This document shows positions 6,195-16,705 of a stretch of DNA of 41,679 nt, one piece after another. The notes under the pieces were generated by a model. That model saw only the letters and a list, made by a program, of their open reading frames with translations, did not search any database and had not been told where the DNA came from. A program made the position numbers and the translations under genes. Source of the stretch: a virus; IMG/VR virus record IMGVR_UViG_3300025168_000187, positions 1 to 41,679 of that record. One strand, written 5' to 3'. Position 1 is the stretch's first letter, and each line of letters starts with the position of its first letter.

Positions 6195-9100
6195 TAGTTT
6201 CCTTCTTTCTTTGCTTTGCGTCTGACCGCTCGCTCTGAAGCTTCTTCTTGAACACTGTTCGCTCTATCTACCATAGCTTCTGCGTCTTTTAGTTGCCAGC
6301 GTTTGGTTTTAGTAGAGTTAAAAAAGTCCGCGTCTACGAGGTTAAAGTATCTTAAAAAAGCATCAGTCCTTGGACCACCACCGGGCATCTTTCGGTAAGG
6401 GTCGAGGTACTGCTGTATTTGAAGCTCAACAGGCATCGTGCCTTGCTTGACATCTCCAAAGCCCGTGAACGTCTCGGGGCGGTCGCCCAAGGCTATTGTC
6501 GAAAGAAGCCTCATCCTATGAAAAGTCCCACCCGCATGCTGCATAGGATCAAACAGGCCGTTAGTCATGAGCCAGTGATTGCTGCGCAGGGTGTTGTCTT
6601 TACCGGGCTTGACTCTCATCGTGTCATACATGCCCATAAACTCAAGCATGGCTCCTTCGCGAGCGTTGACCTTGACTCCGGCATCTGACTGCTGGAAGTG
6701 TGGCACGCCAAGGAAGCGTTTAATCGCAGGCTCCGCGATTGTTTTCCCTCCGGGAAACAACTGATCGACAAACCGGTCTGCCGTTTGACGTTTTAGCCGC
6801 TGAGTATTTACCCCAACATCGGGCATCAACGCACTTGCTCCCGCTGCTGCCATTAGCATGTAGATGTCGCTCAAGAAGTTGAGCCCCACCATTGACTCAA
6901 CAGCCGAGCCTCCGCCTATACTAAATGTGGTCCAGTCTTGGCCGTGATCGCGGGCTAAAACCTGCGCCTCAACAGGCAATGGGCCATTGGTTCCTATGTA
7001 GCGGTCCAAGGCATAGTCAGGCAGGTGCAAAATCTCGGGCCTACGCTCAATCTGTTTGCTAGAATCGATAGTGTGGACGCCTTCCTCTGGATCTTCAAGC
7101 TCCTCTGTAGGGTCTCTGCGCAGGTCTATCCCGTATTGTTGAGTAAACTGCGAGTACGCCTTGACGCGCTTGTAACGACTCGGCCAGAACAACTGCCGCG
7201 CTCGGGCAGCTAGGCCCTTGTTTGCCGGGGACACAAACGCCTGTAGGTTTGCCGCCGCCGCATTCTTTTTGTACACATAAAACGCGGACAGCTTGGCGAT
7301 AGACATAGCCTCAAGCGGGCTGAGGCTGTTGTCGTAGTTAAATACTGTGCGCCCCATTTGACGCTTGGCCTCTTTAATAGACAGGCCCTTATTGTAGCGA
7401 AGGTCCATCCAGACTAGCTGCTTGGTTCTGGAAGTCGCCGTATCCATCGTATCTCGGATAATCTCAAACCAGCGCGCCAGTCCTTTCTTTGGGTCGCGCC
7501 CAAAATCAACGTGATCTTTAACACCTTTGTCCCAAACTTTTTGCGCCGCCTCGTACAAGATACGGTTGCTGTCCTCTCCAGTCAAACCCCCGTCAAAGAC
7601 GCCTGCTTGCACCATCTCGCGACGTAACTGCGCAGGGTTGACGTTGACCTTGCGGCCCTTGGCCGTGGTGTAAATACGGGTCTCATTCACGCCTGTCGCC
7701 ACGTCGCTAAGAACATTGTTAACAAAAGAGTTGAGGATGGAAGGCGCTTTTTTACCAAAGGGCCTGCTGGCTTCAGCGGCGGCGGCTTGGATGCCCTTGC
7801 TAATAGTCGGTCCCGCGCCGGGAACCCACGCGGGGATAGACATAAGTCCAATCTGAAAAGCCTTTTTGTAACCCTGCTCTCGAGCAATAAACTCTATGTC
7901 ACCGAGCGCCTGTGTAACAAACTGGGCGGGAGCCTTGGTCCCGAGAGGACCAAACATGACCGCTGTACGCCACCAGTTTGTGCCCTTGTTGAGCAGATGA
8001 GCCATCGCGTCAAACCCTGCCATCGCTGTCGCTTTCTCGGATACGGTTACACTTAAATCTTTTGATAGGCCCTTGAAGTTTGAACTCCATTCTTCAAGCG
8101 CAATCTGAGGAACAATCCTTATGTTCCCGTACTCATCGTAAGAGTGGATTTGAAACTGCACCCACTGGTCTCGAAGGTGATACCATTTCTTTTTCGTCAC
8201 TCCCCGGTCTTTCACCAAATCGGAGCCATAGGCCATGATGCCATCAATCAGGTCTAGGTCGGAAAACTCTGCCGAAGTCCGAGTCAGGCTGTCAAGTGGC
8301 CTCGTTATTATCTCACCATCGTCTGTTTTGATGCGGGCGGTGTTAACGCCCTCGTCGTTTTTAAAAATGGCAGTGATTTCCATCGACTGCGGATAGCCAA
8401 CCTTCGAGACAGTCGATTCCGCTACAGGCCCTTTTAGTCCGAAGTCTCGAGGCTTGAACGCTTTATCGTCGAGCTTGCCTGTCACTCTGCCCCTCATAAC
8501 CATCATAAAATCTTCCGCCGCGCCTCTTGAAACAACACGGTCGCCGACCTCCATTGTGGTTCGGACATGTTTGGCGATTTTACCTTTTGAGCTATAGGCC
8601 ATCAGCGCGCCCTGCTGACGCATGTTTAGTCGCGGCCCGACAGCGTTACTGACACCCATCGCCCACTGCCATTCATGCGCCCCCGCTAGTATCACTTGAG
8701 TAAGCTTTTGATCGGTTTTTGGGTTTCCGATTCGCGTGCCATCCTCAAGAGTCTTAAACACGTCAACAATAGGGTGTTCTGGATTACGCATTCCGCTAGG
8801 CAGCTTCGGAGTAGCGTCAATCAGAGCCGTGATTACAAGGTCCGACAGTGCTTGCATTTTCTCTTCGGGGTCATCAATCGCACGAATGGCATCACCTAGC
8901 TTCAAACCCGTTTCGGGGTTCGTGGTATTTAGCTTAATGCCTACTGCAGTGACTGCTTGATTGACGTACCAAGTGTCTTCAGCTTTGATTCCATCGTAAA
9001 CAAACGCCTTCACTAAAGCTTGAAGCGCCTGTGACTTGTCCGCCTGCAGATTAGCTAAATCGCCAACTTCTTTTGCTGTCTTGCCCTTCACGGGCTGGAA

Positions 9101-12100
9101 TGTAACACCGATGCCCGTGAAGTTCTGCAAGGCAAAGTCAAACAAAGAATCAGCCGGGTCCGCGAAACCTTGGTTGCCTCCGATGCTGTAACCTGTCTGG
9201 ATAAGGCCCTTTTCAGTGGGAAGAGTTATTTTTTGCTGGCTGGTCAAATAAGTCAGCACACCTGAACGCGCTGCTTCAGGCGACTTTTGCCCGTAAAATC
9301 GGGCGATTAGGCCTACCTCTTTAAACCAGTTGTCGGTTTCACGCTTCTGGTTATTGGCAACCTCTTGCAGTTCAGGGATAAACCTGTCACCAAGAAAGCT
9401 GACATCGGTTGTAAAGATGTTTGAGTTTCGGATGAGGCCCGAAAAAGTGGTGGTAAAGCGCAGCATGGCTAAACCGGGGTTAGTCAAAAAGTTCCACGCG
9501 CCGCTCCAGAAAAGATCCCCGTACTGCTTATTCTTTATCAGGCGCTGTCGATTAGCTGACTCGATGCCCTCTACTGTGAGCCCGCCCGCGCGAGCGTCCA
9601 TAGCCATGCCGAGAACAAGATTCTTACCGTGCTCACCTTGCGATGCAAGGACAGCTAGCGGCCCCTGCTCTCCTCGAACGACGTTTATCATCGCTTCGAC
9701 ATCTTCCGGGTGGTCTCTGACTAGCTCCTTCGTGGTCTTGCCTCTGGCAGCGAGGCTTTCGGCGATTGGCTTGCCTTCGACGCTTGCGACTGCACGGGCT
9801 GCGGCACCGAACTCTTCAATCGTGTCAGCCAAAATGTCTACAATATCGGTCTGGCCCTCCCACGTTTTTGGCAGAAGGGTGCCCTGCTCTACAGCGTCTA
9901 TGACTGCTTCAGCTAGATCCGCGCGCCTTTGACCATCGGCCAAGTCCGAGCTTCCTTTGGCGATTGCCTCATCGAGCTTTATCAGTTCTTCGTTCATAAG
10001 CTTGGTGTACGCTTCGACAAACTCTTCCGCATTGTCCGCGTCCGACTGACGCAGGGCCTCGGCGATTCGCTCTGCTTCTCGGTAGGCTATTTTTGAAGGG
10101 TCTTCCCGAAGAGAGTTGTCAAGCCTCCCCATTGCGCCCTTGTGCGCTTCCACCGCTTCTTGTAGGTGGCCTTTTTCAACTTGGATGCGGACGTTAAGGT
10201 TGTTGTCGTAGGCTCCAAAGTTGTCCTGATACTCCAGCAGTTTATCCTTAAAGGCTTTCTCAGACCCACCACCGCCCTGTATCTTTGCAATCTCCGCTTG
10301 CAGGTCAGCAAGAGCATCGGCGCGCGCTTTTCCAAACTGCGCAGCTTCTGCACCCGTGATGGGCCGAGCCAACAGCCTGTCCGATGCGGCACTGGCATCG
10401 TCGGTCAAAAGCGCCTGCGCTTGTTTCAGCGTAGCCACCTTGTCCGTTTGCATTTTTAACGCACCCTTTGTGATCAAAAACTCTGACGCCAAGGTCGTCT
10501 GTTTGGCAGTTAGGCCCGAGACTGTCTCGATGCTCTTAAGGGTAGCCTCTCTACGAGTGCGGTCTACGGCCCGTTTTGCGCGTGTCTCAGGCAAAACTTC
10601 CTGCGCTTTGTTTACCGCCGCTGCCGCTTGATTAGCCGCGTCGTGCATGTGAACAAACTCGCTGTTCACCTGTCTGCCGAAGTCGGTGGTAAACGGGGCA
10701 TTCCTCTTGGCGGCAACGCGCTCAGAGATGTGGCTTACTACTTGAGAAGTCACACCGGTTGTATCTTCGTCCTGCAGTTTTCTGAGCAAAGCAACGGCGT
10801 CTTCGCCCCGCATATTGCGGCCACCTGCGTTGTTAAATGCGCGCTCTAAATCAGTGGTTTTGTCAGAAAACCTTTCCGCGCGAGTAAGGAGCGTGGTGAG
10901 CCTTCGGCCCATCTTCGTGCCCTTGTTGATGTAGCCAGCGCCTGCGCCTACCGCTGCTCCAGCAAGAACGCCGGGCAAACTGCCTAGCCCGCCTAGTGCC
11001 ATCCCCGACAAAACTAGCGATGCTTGCAGGGCGTCCGGCTCTATTAGCATGCCGCCAAACGCTGGCAGTCCAAACAAAAGGTTTACCTTGCCGGAGTTTC
11101 TTTCGCCCCACTCGGTTCCGAGCAGTATACGCCCGCCGTCCATCATCATCCGGCCAGCGGGATCGTACTGCGTAGCATACGCTGCGTGTAGTCTATCGCT
11201 AGCGGCTATCTCAAACGCGCGCTTGAACACATAGTTCCGCCTGCCCTCAACCGGGTCTTCGCCGTCGTTCTTAAGTACCCAGTCTTTGTACGCCATCCAG
11301 AAAGGGGCAAAAATCGCGGTCGAAGGGGCGATGCGCTGCAGGTCATCGGCGGACCTAGATATGCCTGATTCTAGAAGTTCTTCAGTTGGGCTCGAACCGC
11401 CCTTGACTACCGCCGCTATAAACTCAATACCGCCACCCTCTGACATTGTAGCGTAGCGACCATCGGGACCTTCAACATAGCCCTCGATTGCTCGAAGAGG
11501 GAGCGCCATCGCGCCAACTCCGCCGACAACGGGGATAGTTCCCAGCCCGACATCTGTGCCCCGGATCTTGTGCGTCCGACCTTCGGTGTACTCCGCGACC
11601 GAGTCCGAGTCCCGGTTGTAGGTGTAGTTCCCATCAAACTGAGCCTTGATTCTTTGGATGTCGTCTGCCGCCTTTTTGCCCGCCTCTGCGTCAATCTTGG
11701 CAAGCTCCTCGTCGGCAAACGCCTCTGCGTTTTGCGGCAAGCCGGGACCTTGAATACCCCCGGCGTCATCGAACTCTTTAATCAAATCCTCGCGAACATC
11801 GGTCCTTGTTCGACCACCCGTTTCGTTGGTAAAGTAGGCGTACTTAAGCCGCTTATACGCGGTGGCGAGATTGAACGATGCGTGCCCTGTGGTGTGCTCG
11901 TCTACCGAAGGGTCTTCCATAATCGGGACATAGACGTGGATTCGTTTTGTCCCGCTTTTTTTAATCTCGGCTAAATCGCCGCCTGAGCCTGTGGTCCAGC
12001 CGGGGATTGCTTCTGTCCCGCTTTTAACGGGATCGTGCAAACTTCTAAGGTCGCCAAGCGCAAGCTCAGGGTCTTCAGTCCTGTCAAGGTCTTTGACGCT

Positions 12101-12772
12101 CGCCCTGTTTTGGGGGGTGTTCTCCGAGCCCATTAGGTATTGCGCCCAAGCGGGGTCTTCGGGATCGATGTCAGCCAGAAGAAGCTGTCGGTGCACAGAG
12201 CCCTGCGGAAGTAGGGCCGCAATCTCCGCGTCAATCGCGGTTCCCGTTCGAGGGATTTGATACGTTTTCCCTGTGTTTGATTTGGCGTTAATGGTGTAAG
12301 CAATAGGCGTGTCGGCGAGACGCTTCATCAGGTTCTTGTGCTTCTCTCTGTCGGCCTCCGCGTCTGCAAAATAGTTCTTCTCCAAGTCTGCCGAGTTTTC
12401 GTAGTCCCCCTCGGAGATTCGATTGCGCGCACTTCTCCAAGCTTGGTCGATGTGGCCCGCCATCTCCGGTCGCTCGGCGATTAAACTGTCGCGGGCGATG
12501 TCCGCGCGTCTGCCAAGGTCCATCTCAGCGAGTGTTTGCGCAGGATTTGCGCGAGGCGTCGTTCGGTTGTCAGGTGGTTCTGGCTTTATATTCTGAAACG
12601 CTTGGAGAAACATAAGCTCCGCGCCGTCCTCCGGGTTGGGGAACGGCCCAACGGCAGGCTCGACAGGCTCAATGACAGGCGCTTCCTCTTCCTCTTCCAC
12701 CTCAAAGCCGATAGCTGGCGGCACTTTTGCGGGGGTAGCGATGGTCTTGGGGATGTTCGGGGGCTGTGCCAT
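6194..12772 (-). CDS. Giant (2192-residue) internal virion / ejection-type polyvalent protein
   Basis: The largest gene, about 16% of the window. The N-terminus is Pro/Glu-rich (AIGFEVEEEEEAPVIEPVEP). A Gly/Ala-rich hydrophobic stretch (GVLAGAAVGAGAGYI, ~residue 600) could enter a membrane. Long helical regions follow (KAQALLTDDASAASDRLL..., KEVGDLANLQADKSQALQAL). Near ~1815 is GRTVFNYDNSLSPLEAM followed by AFYVYKKNAAAAN, a pattern that recurs in very large injected phage proteins. Another hydrophobic segment (IYMLMAAAGASAL) lies near residue 2000. I see no lysozyme, protease or polymerase motif. In podoviruses, proteins this large leave the capsid with the DNA and build a channel or act in the new host. 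It sits downstream of the nozzle and fibre genes. Confidence 0.85.
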   Translation of the reverse strand: MAQPPNIPKTIATPAKVPPAIGFEVEEEEEAPVIEPVEPAVGPFPNPEDGAELMFLQAFQNIKPEPPDNRTTPRANPAQTLAEMDLGRRADIARDSLIAERPEMAGHIDQAWRSARNRISEGDYENSADLEKNYFADAEADREKHKNLMKRLADTPIAYTINAKSNTGKTYQIPRTGTAIDAEIAALLPQGSVHRQLLLADIDPEDPAWAQYLMGSENTPQNRASVKDLDRTEDPELALGDLRSLHDPVKSGTEAIPGWTTGSGGDLAEIKKSGTKRIHVYVPIMEDPSVDEHTTGHASFNLATAYKRLKYAYFTNETGGRTRTDVREDLIKEFDDAGGIQGPGLPQNAEAFADEELAKIDAEAGKKAADDIQRIKAQFDGNYTYNRDSDSVAEYTEGRTHKIRGTDVGLGTIPVVGGVGAMALPLRAIEGYVEGPDGRYATMSEGGGIEFIAAVVKGGSSPTEELLESGISRSADDLQRIAPSTAIFAPFWMAYKDWVLKNDGEDPVEGRRNYVFKRAFEIAASDRLHAAYATQYDPAGRMMMDGGRILLGTEWGERNSGKVNLLFGLPAFGGMLIEPDALQASLVLSGMALGGLGSLPGVLAGAAVGAGAGYINKGTKMGRRLTTLLTRAERFSDKTTDLERAFNNAGGRNMRGEDAVALLRKLQDEDTTGVTSQVVSHISERVAAKRNAPFTTDFGRQVNSEFVHMHDAANQAAAAVNKAQEVLPETRAKRAVDRTRREATLKSIETVSGLTAKQTTLASEFLITKGALKMQTDKVATLKQAQALLTDDASAASDRLLARPITGAEAAQFGKARADALADLQAEIAKIQGGGGSEKAFKDKLLEYQDNFGAYDNNLNVRIQVEKGHLQEAVEAHKGAMGRLDNSLREDPSKIAYREAERIAEALRQSDADNAEEFVEAYTKLMNEELIKLDEAIAKGSSDLADGQRRADLAEAVIDAVEQGTLLPKTWEGQTDIVDILADTIEEFGAAARAVASVEGKPIAESLAARGKTTKELVRDHPEDVEAMINVVRGEQGPLAVLASQGEHGKNLVLGMAMDARAGGLTVEGIESANRQRLIKNKQYGDLFWSGAWNFLTNPGLAMLRFTTTFSGLIRNSNIFTTDVSFLGDRFIPELQEVANNQKRETDNWFKEVGLIARFYGQKSPEAARSGVLTYLTSQQKITLPTEKGLIQTGYSIGGNQGFADPADSLFDFALQNFTGIGVTFQPVKGKTAKEVGDLANLQADKSQALQALVKAFVYDGIKAEDTWYVNQAVTAVGIKLNTTNPETGLKLGDAIRAIDDPEEKMQALSDLVITALIDATPKLPSGMRNPEHPIVDVFKTLEDGTRIGNPKTDQKLTQVILAGAHEWQWAMGVSNAVGPRLNMRQQGALMAYSSKGKIAKHVRTTMEVGDRVVSRGAAEDFMMVMRGRVTGKLDDKAFKPRDFGLKGPVAESTVSKVGYPQSMEITAIFKNDEGVNTARIKTDDGEIITRPLDSLTRTSAEFSDLDLIDGIMAYGSDLVKDRGVTKKKWYHLRDQWVQFQIHSYDEYGNIRIVPQIALEEWSSNFKGLSKDLSVTVSEKATAMAGFDAMAHLLNKGTNWWRTAVMFGPLGTKAPAQFVTQALGDIEFIAREQGYKKAFQIGLMSIPAWVPGAGPTISKGIQAAAAEASRPFGKKAPSILNSFVNNVLSDVATGVNETRIYTTAKGRKVNVNPAQLRREMVQAGVFDGGLTGEDSNRILYEAAQKVWDKGVKDHVDFGRDPKKGLARWFEIIRDTMDTATSRTKQLVWMDLRYNKGLSIKEAKRQMGRTVFNYDNSLSPLEAMSIAKLSAFYVYKKNAAAANLQAFVSPANKGLAARARQLFWPSRYKRVKAYSQFTQQYGIDLRRDPTEELEDPEEGVHTIDSSKQIERRPEILHLPDYALDRYIGTNGPLPVEAQVLARDHGQDWTTFSIGGGSAVESMVGLNFLSDIYMLMAAAGASALMPDVGVNTQRLKRQTADRFVDQLFPGGKTIAEPAIKRFLGVPHFQQSDAGVKVNAREGAMLEFMGMYDTMRVKPGKDNTLRSNHWLMTNGLFDPMQHAGGTFHRMRLLSTIALGDRPETFTGFGDVKQGTMPVELQIQQYLDPYRKMPGGGPRTDAFLRYFNLVDADFFNSTKTKRWQLKDAEAMVDRANSVQEEASERAVRRKAKKEGN

Positions 12773-12782
12773 GTCTTCCTCG

Positions 12783-13553
12783 TTAGCTTACATCTGTATG
12801 TAACGGGATAGCCGTCATATTACCCTTACCGTAGCGAATGTCCTGAACCCGAGTAGGGTGGGCTGCGTCCACAACCAAGCACACTTTGGCAACATCTAAA
12901 AGATCTCCAAGGTCGTTTTGCGTAATAACTGTTCGGATGGAGATGTCTTGATTGGTGTTGCTGTCACCGCTTAAAGGCGTAAACGGCTGCACTGTTGCCC
13001 CGTATCCCGGAGACTTGATTGTGACTCGCGGGGAGAGCGTTCTGCGGGTGTGGTCTAAGTCTATGTCGTTGCCGGAACTATCGTACACTCGGATCCACGC
13101 GCTCGCGTAGTTAAAGTGCTCATTGGGCAAATAGACGTCGCCATCTTTATCTGTAAAAGTCATTCGGTCCACATCAATGTTGGCCAATACAAGCACCGCA
13201 CCGACATTTTCAGTAGAGTTCATGCCGAGTTGCACAGGGTAGGTCTTGTAATCTACCTCCATGATTTCACCCACAGTCATGGTCGGCGAAGAAAAAGCAC
13301 GGTCTCTGCGGGCACTGAAGTAGCCAGCCTGCGGGTCAGTTATCGCGGCTTTGGCGACTAGGATGTCCGTGCTCGCCTCTGCCGTGTGAATCAGCCGGGG
13401 CACAAGATTGTGCCTAAATGCTCCTAAAGACAGTTCATCTAAACTCACCGCGTTTAAGCCGGTGCCTTCGCCAAGAAAGTTGTTGAACCTTAAGTTTAGA
13501 GCGTTGGCCGAAAACGGAGTGTTCGTATACAGATATGTGTAAGTGATGGCCAT
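12783..13553 (-). CDS. Putative tail or fibre structural protein
   Basis: A 256-residue, beta-rich protein (MAITYTYLYTNTPFSANALNLRFN...) with many Asp/Asn/Gly turns and no catalytic motif. It starts in a TAATG overlap with the stop of the gene at 13553-14299, and both follow the nozzle gene. Proteins in this position of podovirus maps are usually fibres or adaptors at the tail tip. That role is inferred from order, and the family is not recognised. Confidence 0.7.
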   Translation of the reverse strand: MAITYTYLYTNTPFSANALNLRFNNFLGEGTGLNAVSLDELSLGAFRHNLVPRLIHTAEASTDILVAKAAITDPQAGYFSARRDRAFSSPTMTVGEIMEVDYKTYPVQLGMNSTENVGAVLVLANIDVDRMTFTDKDGDVYLPNEHFNYASAWIRVYDSSGNDIDLDHTRRTLSPRVTIKSPGYGATVQPFTPLSGDSNTNQDISIRTVITQNDLGDLLDVAKVCLVVDAAHPTRVQDIRYGKGNMTAIPLHTDVS

Positions 13554-14299
13554 TACCGCAGCATCTCCAGCGCAAATAGTTCCCGTGATGCAATGTATGT
13601 CTTGTCGTCCGAGCCACTACTCTGCATGTTTGCCCGAATGTTCATTACAGCAATCTCAATCTTATGCGGTCCCGGAGGAAGGTTAAGTACAGCATCGACA
13701 GTAACAGGCAGTCGAGCACCAGAAACACCACCACCACCCTGCGGAATGCATATGCCGTCCCGGTTAGTTGGCTCTACATCACCGCCACGGTTTTTAAAGC
13801 CCCGATAAAACTCGGAGGAAGAGTCACCGCTCCCAAGTAGCGAATCAAAAATAAGAGTGCCGTCAACACGCAGGGCGACAGCGAAGCCAAAGCCCATCTG
13901 GTCTGTCAACAAGGTGCTCTCGCGCCGAACAGATTGGAGCCCGTCTGTAGCAATCAACTGAAAAGACGCGCAGACGTACACCATGCTTCCCCTGCCGATA
14001 AAGTTAAGGGTCGCACCGTCCGCGTCAAACGACTGCCAGTCATCAACTTTCTGAATCTCTTGCCAGCCTGTTTTGGTGCTAAAGTTGGAGGGGTCCGCGT
14101 TGGACTTAGTGACGTGGATAGAGAATGCACCGTCTTTTGCTAACTGCTGTCGCTTCAACACCGTCTTGCTAGAGTCAAAGTTGTGCTCGTTAAGTGAGCC
14201 CGAGGTCTCGTCAACTACCGCAAGAAAGTTGTCGTTAATCGCGTCGATGTCGGCAACAAAGCCACTGCGGATGTCATGTCGAGGATATTTCCAAGCCAT
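13553..14299 (-). CDS. Tail/head fibre-like protein, beta-sandwich C-terminus
   Basis: A 248-residue protein. The N-terminus (KYPRHDIRSGFVADIDAINDN) resembles virion-anchor segments that begin many phage fibres ('...a.di..iNdnf'). The C-terminal half is beta-rich and ends with LPPGPHKIEIAVMNIRA and then ASRELFALEML, like small receptor-binding beta-sandwich domains in which 'G.H.i.v...' is followed by a final strand. The product of 27413-28177 ends with a comparable pattern. A receptor-binding or structural role is inferred. Confidence 0.7.
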   Translation of the reverse strand: MAWKYPRHDIRSGFVADIDAINDNFLAVVDETSGSLNEHNFDSSKTVLKRQQLAKDGAFSIHVTKSNADPSNFSTKTGWQEIQKVDDWQSFDADGATLNFIGRGSMVYVCASFQLIATDGLQSVRRESTLLTDQMGFGFAVALRVDGTLIFDSLLGSGDSSSEFYRGFKNRGGDVEPTNRDGICIPQGGGGVSGARLPVTVDAVLNLPPGPHKIEIAVMNIRANMQSSGSDDKTYIASRELFALEMLR

Positions 14300-14302
14300 C
14301 GT

Positions 14303-16702
14303 TTACCCCGGTAGCTGTGAGTTGCCGTAAGTTCTCTGCATAGTGTCGAAGGATAGCCCGACGAACTCCCACAAGCCAGTACCCCGAAGGCGCAGCTTAA
14401 AGCTTTCCGCCGATGGAAGGTAGATGTGAGCCCTTGTCCAATAGGGGCGTCGCCTGCGGAATCTGTCCGATTGAGACCCGAGGACGGCTTGGCCGAGAAA
14501 GCTTGGGGCGTCTACATTTGTAAACCTCTCCACCTGAACAGCCTCAACAACATCTTCTCGCCAATCACGCATGACCTCGATATTGATGCTACTACCACCT
14601 GTTTCTCTAAACCAAAGGTAGATGGAGGGCACGGTCTCTTTGCGCTTTGATTGCGCGCCCTGCATCCATACTGTCTCAATAATGGCTTCCCTTGAGTCCG
14701 CGATATTACGCAGGGGCGCAAGGTTGACCGAAGGCGCGGGTGAGCCGACGTGGTCAAGCAGGTACACTCCGTCATGACTTCCGTTGTCGCCGATCACGCT
14801 TCCAGCGGCTAGCATATAGTTCCGGTGGTCCTGCGTCACACATACGTCGCGGGGCGCAAAGTCGGCACGAGTTCGCCAAGACTCACCGGAATAAGTCAGG
14901 CAGTAGTTGTTCTCTTTGGACCCGTCTGCCGAAACCCAGCATCGGTACTCTTTTGAATAGGTGTCATAGGCCGAGCAAGCTTGAGCAAACCGGGAGCGGG
15001 TAAGACGCTTAAATGTTCTTTTCAAATGCTGGGATTCAAACTTAACGCTTTGACCGTCAAACGAAAAGAAGCCGTCCTGCGATAGCCATATGACCCGTCC
15101 GTCAGGCATTGTCTGAATAGAGTTCGGGGCAGAGCACCCAACCTGCTGCGACACCGGGCTAGCAGTAAAGTCATCGCCAGTAGAGTTCGCGGTAACCAAG
15201 AATGTGCTGGACGCCGTAAATGCGAGCAAGCCTTGGTCGCAGCGCCACAATCCTGTGATCTCGCCACCGGATGGGTCAGGGTAAATGGCGTCCTTGTCCC
15301 TAAAGGTGCCCCAGCGACCGGGCTGCGAAAAGTGGATCGCCCCTTCATTCGAGGCCGTGTTCCCCACAAAAAGACGCCCAAACGCTACCCGGCACAACTT
15401 AAACTGCGGCACCGGAATGATGTTGTCAACAGGGAGCCCGAGAAACGAGTCAGACATATTGTCCGGGTACACCGTGGTCACGTTGTCAGGCAGCGTGGCA
15501 AAACCCGTGGTTATAGCAGACGTATCGAGCGGAAGCTCAAAAAACTTTGCGGACCCCGAGTTGAGCAGGTCTTTGGTACGGTACAGGATGCGACCTACAC
15601 AGTGGTCAGGCCCCTCTGGTATGCCGGTCCACGCTACCTGCATCTTCAGGAACTCTGGGGCAACTGCGGTCTTTGAGGTGGCTGACGCCCACGGCACGTC
15701 GTCCGCAAACGCCGCATCAGGATCATCAGTAGCAGGGCCTTTAACCCCCGCTTCAGCACCTTGGCGGTCAAACGTAATCGGTTCGCTGGCCTCGGATGGA
15801 GCGGAAAGGTTGCCAAACTTGTCGATAAAGACAACCTTGCAACGCCACTCTCCGCCATCTAGCAGACCTGCCTCAAACTTCGCGCCTTCGACATCGGTGA
15901 GGTAGGGGTTGACTGACCCAATCCGACATTTGCCGAAGCCATATGTCATGCCGGACTTTGTGTATGCGTCCTTGGCGGCGTACAGGCCCGAGTGCGCGTA
16001 GTCAGTATCGTTGACGCCTGCGATGTTGTCGCTTGTCCTGTTGCCCATCGCTGTTGACGACGGCCCTAAGCCAACAGGTGCCGCTGGTTTCTGGGTGAAC
16101 CCGAGGGGGCAGAGTAGGTGGCCATCGTAAAAGTATGACCTGCCGTCCTGTGGGACGATCACAACGCCGTTGCCGACCGTCTCAAACTGCGTAGGGAATC
16201 GAGTGGCGTCATCATCGTGCAGTCTGTCCTGAAGGCCGTGAGGGCCTGCTGGGTTGCTTAGGAGACGTCGCCAGTCCCTATTCCAGCCACGAAACTCCCA
16301 CAACTCACCGCCGGTGTGAAGTAAAAGAACATCGCGCTCTCCGTTCTGAAGCAGAGCGTGGTAAATGCCGTGCTGTTTTTTGCCGTAAACTGGGATGGCA
16401 GGATTGCACGCCGCTAGCGCCGGTATCGCGGTGTAGCTTGTGTCTGACTCAAAAGCCTTGGCCGACCGAGGGCGAGTGCCCTTGCTAGAAAGAGTAACGC
16501 CATTAGCGATAAGGTCTTTTTTTGCAGGTACATACGCAACCGGGCCAGCAACTGTCAGCAGTGTACCATCATCAGTCGCAACCATATTGATGACTTCCTG
16601 AGCCAAGTCGTCAGGCAGAATAAGCCCGTCGTCCTGCCCCCGAAGGAACAGGGCACCGTCTTTGGCCGAAGGAACCTCTCGTCGATTCTTGTAGTAGGCC
16701 AT
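14303..16702 (-). CDS. Tail nozzle / stabilisation protein (beta-propeller-like)
   Basis: A 799-residue protein immediately downstream of the adaptor and a small protein. Repeated strand-turn units are visible (GDFTASPV, RVIWLSQDGFFSFDG, IHFSQPGRWGTF, GLLAFTASSTFLV). They match the phage family in which 'i.fS..g....W' is followed by 'l.vF....v.v..G' and 'G...vv.l..dG.y.fdG'. T7 gp12- and P22 gp10-type proteins form the hexameric tail nozzle below the adaptor ring, and the length of 700-800 residues fits. Function is assigned from pattern and gene order, without a database hit. Confidence 0.75.
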   Translation of the reverse strand: MAYYKNRREVPSAKDGALFLRGQDDGLILPDDLAQEVINMVATDDGTLLTVAGPVAYVPAKKDLIANGVTLSSKGTRPRSAKAFESDTSYTAIPALAACNPAIPVYGKKQHGIYHALLQNGERDVLLLHTGGELWEFRGWNRDWRRLLSNPAGPHGLQDRLHDDDATRFPTQFETVGNGVVIVPQDGRSYFYDGHLLCPLGFTQKPAAPVGLGPSSTAMGNRTSDNIAGVNDTDYAHSGLYAAKDAYTKSGMTYGFGKCRIGSVNPYLTDVEGAKFEAGLLDGGEWRCKVVFIDKFGNLSAPSEASEPITFDRQGAEAGVKGPATDDPDAAFADDVPWASATSKTAVAPEFLKMQVAWTGIPEGPDHCVGRILYRTKDLLNSGSAKFFELPLDTSAITTGFATLPDNVTTVYPDNMSDSFLGLPVDNIIPVPQFKLCRVAFGRLFVGNTASNEGAIHFSQPGRWGTFRDKDAIYPDPSGGEITGLWRCDQGLLAFTASSTFLVTANSTGDDFTASPVSQQVGCSAPNSIQTMPDGRVIWLSQDGFFSFDGQSVKFESQHLKRTFKRLTRSRFAQACSAYDTYSKEYRCWVSADGSKENNYCLTYSGESWRTRADFAPRDVCVTQDHRNYMLAAGSVIGDNGSHDGVYLLDHVGSPAPSVNLAPLRNIADSREAIIETVWMQGAQSKRKETVPSIYLWFRETGGSSINIEVMRDWREDVVEAVQVERFTNVDAPSFLGQAVLGSQSDRFRRRRPYWTRAHIYLPSAESFKLRLRGTGLWEFVGLSFDTMQRTYGNSQLPG

Positions 16703-16705
16703 AGT

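Noticed and set aside
11388-11402. tRNA T-arm-like sequence (minus strand GGGCGGTTCGAGCCC)
   Set aside because: The arms do not pair as a five-base T stem, no acceptor or anticodon arm surrounds it, and it is in frame within the 2192-residue gene.
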